Shown here: piece after piece, positions 62,372 to 64,000 of the stretch
How positions within the stretch are numbered: position 1 is the stretch's first letter
Layout: each line of letters opens with the position of its first letter
Source: Acidimicrobiales bacterium
GTDB lineage: Bacteria; Actinomycetota; Acidimicrobiia; Acidimicrobiales; SKKL01
Assembly (NCBI GenBank): GCA_034521975.1
Contig: JAXHLR010000003.1
Span: forward strand, 1-64,000
Direction of reading: 5' to 3'
DNA length: 64,000 nucleotides
Notes under the pieces: model-generated
Seen by the model: only the letters and a program-made list of their open reading frames with translations
Database searches by the model: none
Told to the model about the DNA's origin: nothing
Made by a program: the position numbers and the translations under genes

Positions 62372-63478
62372 GTGAGACCGAACCGCCCGACCGGTCGGAC
62401 CTACATCGTGGTCACCAGGTGGACCGGACACCGGCTTCACTACGTGCGGCTGCTGGCATCGGCCAGCCTCGATCGTGGCCGACCGGTCACGGTCCTCCTG
62501 CCCGACGCCGCGACCGCATCCCCCGAGTACCAGGTCCACCTCGGCGACCTCGACCCGCTCGACCGTGAGCTGCTGGCCGACAGCAACGTCGCCCACGCGG
62601 TGCGGCGGGCGAGCGAGCTGGCGGGAACCGAAGACCTGGTGGTGTTCCCCGACGGCGACGCCGCCCTGGCCCCCCTCGCCCTCCACTCGCTCACCCGCCG
62701 CCTGCGGACCCGAACCAGCGTGCTGCTCATGCGGACCCCGACGCGTGGCGTCCCGTGGCAGCTCCGCTCGCTGGCCGTCGCCATGGCCAAGGCGCTACTC
62801 GTGCGCGTGGCCCGACCCCCGATCTCGATCCGACAGCTCACCGACTCGCTGCGCTTCGGCCAGCCGCACCCGCTCTTCGGATCGGTCTCCCCAGTCCCCG
62901 ATCCCGTGGCGACCACGCACTGGCCGACCAGAGCAGAGGCACGGCGAACGCTCGGGCTCGACCCGGACGCCTTCATCGTCCTCGCTCCGGGGGTGATGCG
63001 GGCCAACAAGCACCCGACCCTCATCCTCGACGCCTGGCAGCGGTCACCGCTGCACCACCGGCGCGGCGTCCGTCCGCTCCTGGTGCTCGCAGGGAACCAG
63101 CACCCCCGCCAACGGGCGGGGATCGAGGATCGCGCCCGCCACGACCCAACGATCGAGACCCACGACCGGTACCTGCCGACCCCCGAGCTCGAGGCCTACA
63201 TCGCCGCCGCCGACGGCGTCGTCCTCGTCAGCGCCAGCGAGTCGCCGAGCGGCACGCTAGCCACCGCCATCGCCGCCCAACGGCCGATCCTGGTCAGCGC
63301 GAGCAACCGCTCGAAAGCCCTCGTCGACCACCACGGCATCGGCGTGACCTGTGACGCCAACCAGGAGGCGCTCGCCCGCGGGTTCGACCAGCTCCACCAG
63401 CTCGCCCCGATCGAGCAGTGGCCTCGGTCCGCCCCGGTCGAGGCCTTCACCACCCCGCTCCTGGAACCAGACGAGTAG
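62372..63478 (+). CDS. Glycosyltransferase, GT4-like
   Basis: A 368-aa GT-B protein. The N-terminus is strand-loop-helix (TYIVVTRWTGHRLHYVRLLASASL) and the C-terminal half has LAPGVMRANKHPTLILDAWQRS, LLVLAGNQ, and an AAADGVVLVSASESPSGTLATAIA region like the E-x7-E helix though with changed residues. The GTG at 62372 is 14 bp after the stop of the preceding gene. Confidence 0.72.
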   Translation: MRPNRPTGRTYIVVTRWTGHRLHYVRLLASASLDRGRPVTVLLPDAATASPEYQVHLGDLDPLDRELLADSNVAHAVRRASELAGTEDLVVFPDGDAALAPLALHSLTRRLRTRTSVLLMRTPTRGVPWQLRSLAVAMAKALLVRVARPPISIRQLTDSLRFGQPHPLFGSVSPVPDPVATTHWPTRAEARRTLGLDPDAFIVLAPGVMRANKHPTLILDAWQRSPLHHRRGVRPLLVLAGNQHPRQRAGIEDRARHDPTIETHDRYLPTPELEAYIAAADGVVLVSASESPSGTLATAIAAQRPILVSASNRSKALVDHHGIGVTCDANQEALARGFDQLHQLAPIEQWPRSAPVEAFTTPLLEPDE

Positions 63479-63482
63479 CGCG

Positions 63483-64000
63483 ATGAAGAACCGGCGTCTG
63501 GACCCGATCGAGATGGCCCTCAGCCGCTTGTCGCGCCTCGCCCCGTCCACCGCCGCCTGGCTCGACTGGCAGCGACGGGGATCGCTCTGGCGGTGGGGCG
63601 GCCCCATGAACGGACAACCGGTTCGACAGGCGCTCGTCCGCCGGCTCGTCGCCGCCACGACTCCCACGGCGATCATCGAGACCGGGACCTACCGAGGCGA
63701 CACCACCCTCTTCCTCGCCGACATCGCCGACTGCGAGATCCACTCCTGTGAGATCGACCCCAGGTTCCACGCCTTCGCGCAACGACGCCTCGGACGCCGC
63801 GACGACATCCACCTCGCGCTCACCGCGTCCCACCACTTCCTGAGGACCTACGCAGACACCCAGCCGACCCGCGACGACGTGCTCTTCTACCTCGACGCGC
63901 ACTGGCAGGGCGACATCCCCCTTCACGATGAGCTCGAGATCATCTCCACCCGCTTCACCCGCAGCGTGGTGCTCATCGACGACTTCCGGGTGCCCGACGA
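63483..64000 (+). CDS. SAM methyltransferase-like protein (truncated by the window)
   Basis: The first 172 codons of a methyltransferase-type protein. Motif I is AIIETGTYRGDTTLFLA, then IHSCEIDP, and DVLFYLDAHWQGDIPLHDELEII. The gene starts with ATG 5 bp after the upstream stop and is open to the end of the window. Homologues decorate surface sugars or small molecules. Confidence 0.75.
   Translation, partial: MKNRRLDPIEMALSRLSRLAPSTAAWLDWQRRGSLWRWGGPMNGQPVRQALVRRLVAATTPTAIIETGTYRGDTTLFLADIADCEIHSCEIDPRFHAFAQRRLGRRDDIHLALTASHHFLRTYADTQPTRDDVLFYLDAHWQGDIPLHDELEIISTRFTRSVVLIDDFRVPD

Overview
The window is high-GC DNA with dense, mostly translationally coupled genes (stop/start overlaps of the GTGA, ATGA or TGATG type). 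It encodes actinobacterial hallmarks: an actinobacterial-type HemQ, a Tat-exported peptidase, LPxTG surface proteins, threonine-rich linkers and DUF4214 modules. I infer a member of the Actinomycetota, most likely class Acidimicrobiia. This is judged from protein character, not from a search. No rRNA, tRNA or CRISPR array was seen.

Region 1 (0.06-9.2 kb): a minus-strand operon for a Pel/galactosaminogalactan-like exopolysaccharide. It holds a coiled-coil starter protein, an Agd3/PelA-like deacetylase, a PelF-type glycosyltransferase, a polytopic membrane protein, a GH114 glycosidase and an SLH-domain surface protein. Two LuxR-type regulators with atypical receivers lie beside it, divergently transcribed. 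Region 2 (9.2-15.1 kb): a thiamine-binding-type protein, a Tat-exported M15-like peptidase, an esterase fused to DUF4214, and a NatAB-type ABC exporter. Region 3 (15.1-25.7 kb): a complete branched-chain amino-acid ABC transporter set (livK, livF, livG, livM, livH; livG is frameshifted), an acyl-CoA dehydrogenase and hemQ. It also holds two LPxTG-type surface proteins, one intact and one broken by several frameshifts. Each is preceded by the same roughly 220-nt structured leader RNA ending in a terminator hairpin.

Region 4 (25.7-38.6 kb), accessory and housekeeping mix: a VapBC-type toxin-antitoxin pair, an FdhF/YdeP-type molybdoenzyme with FdhD, and a four-gene PqqD / HPr-kinase-like / GT2 / nucleotidyltransferase-like cassette. 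A truncated ATP-binding gene follows, bracketed by 142/148-bp direct repeats. Next come bioY divergent from a BioQ-like TetR regulator with tandem operators, and a HEPN/MNT pair preceded by tandem operators. Region 5 (38.6-64 kb): a REC-wHTH-PAS-PAS-EAL protein, then a large polysaccharide locus. That locus has an initiating sugar-phosphate transferase, GDP-fucose synthase, WecG/TagA-type transferase, Wzy-like polymerase, many glycosyltransferases, an acyltransferase, a chain-length/BY-kinase-like protein with a degenerate P-loop, and an A-PCP-TE protein. An ISL3-family transposase remnant sits inside it. The last gene runs off the window.

Working together: the window carries two separate exopolysaccharide systems (a cationic Pel/GAG-like polymer and a Wzx/Wzy-type heteropolymer), anchored surface proteins, and a cyclic-di-GMP phosphodiesterase that could tie them to a biofilm programme. 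Several genes are interrupted by single or double indels in GC-rich runs (15.1-16.7, 21.1 and 38.5 kb). These may be sequencing or assembly errors or real decay; the sequence alone cannot decide.
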